From Firmicutes bacterium UBA995 (GTDB lineage: Bacteria; Bacillota; Sulfobacillia; UBA995), in NCBI GenBank assembly GCA_002291985.1, contig DBBB01000183.1, positions 1-13,582 on the forward strand: a DNA stretch of 13,582 nt, read 5' to 3'. Of this stretch, positions 12,731 to 13,582 are shown in pieces. A program made the position numbers and the translations under genes. The notes under the pieces were generated by a model, which did not search any database, was not told the DNA's origin, and saw only the letters and a program-made list of their open reading frames with translations. The stretch's first letter is position 1, and each line of letters opens with the position of its first letter.

Positions 12731-13582
12731 CGTACTGGATGGTTCTGCCCTTCGGCGGATGATGGAAGCTGCTGCCTTTGCCCTCCATCGGGACAAGTCG
12801 GCCATCGATGCCCTGAATGTGTTCCCCGTACCGGATGGCGACACGGGGACGAACATGGCCCTTACCCTGTCTTCGGCCGTGCGGGAGATGAACGCGGTCC
12901 AGACGACCGACGTGAGCGGGCTGGCCAAGGCGGTCGCCCTGGGCTCGCTGATGGGTGCGCGCGGCAACTCCGGGGTCATCTTATCGCAGCTCTTCCGGGG
13001 TTTCTCGCACGAGGCGGAGGGCAGGAGGTCCTTGACGGCTCTGGAGCTGGCTTCGTGTCTGCAAGCCGGCGTGGAGACCGCCTACAAGGCGGTGATGAAG
13101 CCTGCCGAGGGCACGATCCTTACCGTGGCTCGCCTGGCAGGTCGAGCAGCCATGCGGGCCGCCCGGCGGGGTCAGGACCTGGTGGCGGTACTGGAAGCCG
13201 CTTACCGCGAGGCGGTCCGCGTGCTGGAGCGGACGCCGGAAATGCTGTCAGTGCTCAAAGACGCGGGGGTGGTGGATGCCGGCGGCCAGGGACTGGTGGT
13301 CATTTTCCGGGCCTATCTCGAGGCGTTCCGGGGGGATTGGTTCGAGCCGACCGCGGCGCTGCCCGTTACCGAAGAGCCGAGGCAGGCAGCTGCAGCGGGC
13401 GCCGCCGCCGAGATCGCGTTCGCGTATGATACCGAGGCGCTGATCATCGGCGACCGGCTGGATGTCGAAGGACTGCGGTCCGAGCTGGCGGACCTGGGTG
13501 ACTCCCTGCTGGTAGTCGGCGAGGGAACCGTGGTCAAGGTGCATATCCATACCAACCACCCCGGCGTGGTACTGGACCGGTG
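12720..13582 (+). CDS. fakA: Fatty acid kinase catalytic subunit FakA (DAK phosphatase family), N-terminal part
   Basis: The frame starts at ATG 12720, inside the end of the asp23 gene, and is open to the window edge, giving 287 residues of an expected 550 or so. The N-terminal DhaL-like ATP-binding domain contains ALNVFPVPDGDTGTNM, with Asp39 and Asp41 in the magnesium-binding DGDTGTN, then GARGNSGVILSQLFRGF, MKPAEGTILTVAR, LERTPEMLSVLKDAGVVDAGGQGL. The central domain begins near 230 with FAYDTEALI, DLGDSLLVVGEGTVVKVHIHTNHPG. In Staphylococcus and Bacillus, FakA works with DegV-type FakB lipid carriers to phosphorylate fatty acids for phospholipid synthesis. GGGAG at about 12705 gives a loosely spaced ribosome binding site, so coupling to asp23 is likely. 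No frameshift is visible in the part present. Confidence 0.93.
   Translation, partial: MAVSVLDGSALRRMMEAAAFALHRDKSAIDALNVFPVPDGDTGTNMALTLSSAVREMNAVQTTDVSGLAKAVALGSLMGARGNSGVILSQLFRGFSHEAEGRRSLTALELASCLQAGVETAYKAVMKPAEGTILTVARLAGRAAMRAARRGQDLVAVLEAAYREAVRVLERTPEMLSVLKDAGVVDAGGQGLVVIFRAYLEAFRGDWFEPTAALPVTEEPRQAAAAGAAAEIAFAYDTEALIIGDRLDVEGLRSELADLGDSLLVVGEGTVVKVHIHTNHPGVVLDR

Noticed and set aside
13055..13429. A 124-codon plus frame overlapping fakA.
   Set aside because: Gly/Arg-rich out-of-frame shadow; the frame starting at 12720 carries the real FakA motifs across the same bases.
1..13582. CRISPR array, insertion sequence, tRNA, rRNA or defence system.
   Set aside because: No spaced repeats, transposase motifs, tRNA cloverleaf or unexplained gene block were seen; almost every base belongs to a conserved housekeeping cluster.

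Overview
The window is a GC-rich housekeeping gene cluster from a spore-forming Firmicute (Bacillota). The main reason is gene order, which follows the Bacillus/Clostridia block yicC-remA-gmk-rpoZ-(coaBC)-priA-def-fmt-(zinc peptidase)-rsmB-rlmN-prpC-prkC-rsgA-rpe-(thiN)-spoVM-rpmB-asp23(yloU)-fakA(yloV). A 26-residue SpoVM-like peptide in its expected place supports endospore formation. High GC, GTG/TTG starts and an actinobacterial-type integration host factor suggest a deep, high-GC clostridial or related lineage. I cannot name the species.

Layout: (1) 1-1962: the end of yicC, an mIHF-like gene, remA, gmk and rpoZ, which are nucleoid, regulatory and nucleotide/transcription functions. (2) 1959-5433: priA, then a single open frame carrying both peptide deformylase and methionyl-tRNA formyltransferase. 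(3) 5454-7589: a membrane zinc metallopeptidase, a collapsed rsmB relic, and rlmN. (4) 7591-11781: the PP2C phosphatase / PASTA kinase pair, then rsgA and rpe. (5) 11782-12367: the spoVM micro-gene, rpmB on the opposite strand, and a 239-bp divergent promoter region. (6) 12368-13582: an Asp23-family gene and the first half of the fatty-acid kinase gene fakA, which runs off the window.

Most plus-strand genes touch or overlap (ATGA, TAGTG, TGATG and TTGA junctions), so 2-11781 reads as one long translationally coupled operon devoted to the start of translation, ribosome maturation, replication restart and cell-wall/growth signalling. I see no convincing intrinsic terminator in it.

No mobile element, CRISPR array, tRNA or rRNA is visible. 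The unusual content lies inside familiar genes: a Def-Fmt fusion, a PriA whose ATPase motifs are eroded, an rsmB reduced to about 350 bp with both ends preserved, an actinobacterial-type IHF beside the Firmicutes regulator RemA, a gmk frame that overruns rpoZ, and an rsgA with no ordinary start codon at its conserved N-terminus. Several of these could also arise from indel errors in the assembly, and read-level checks would separate the two explanations.
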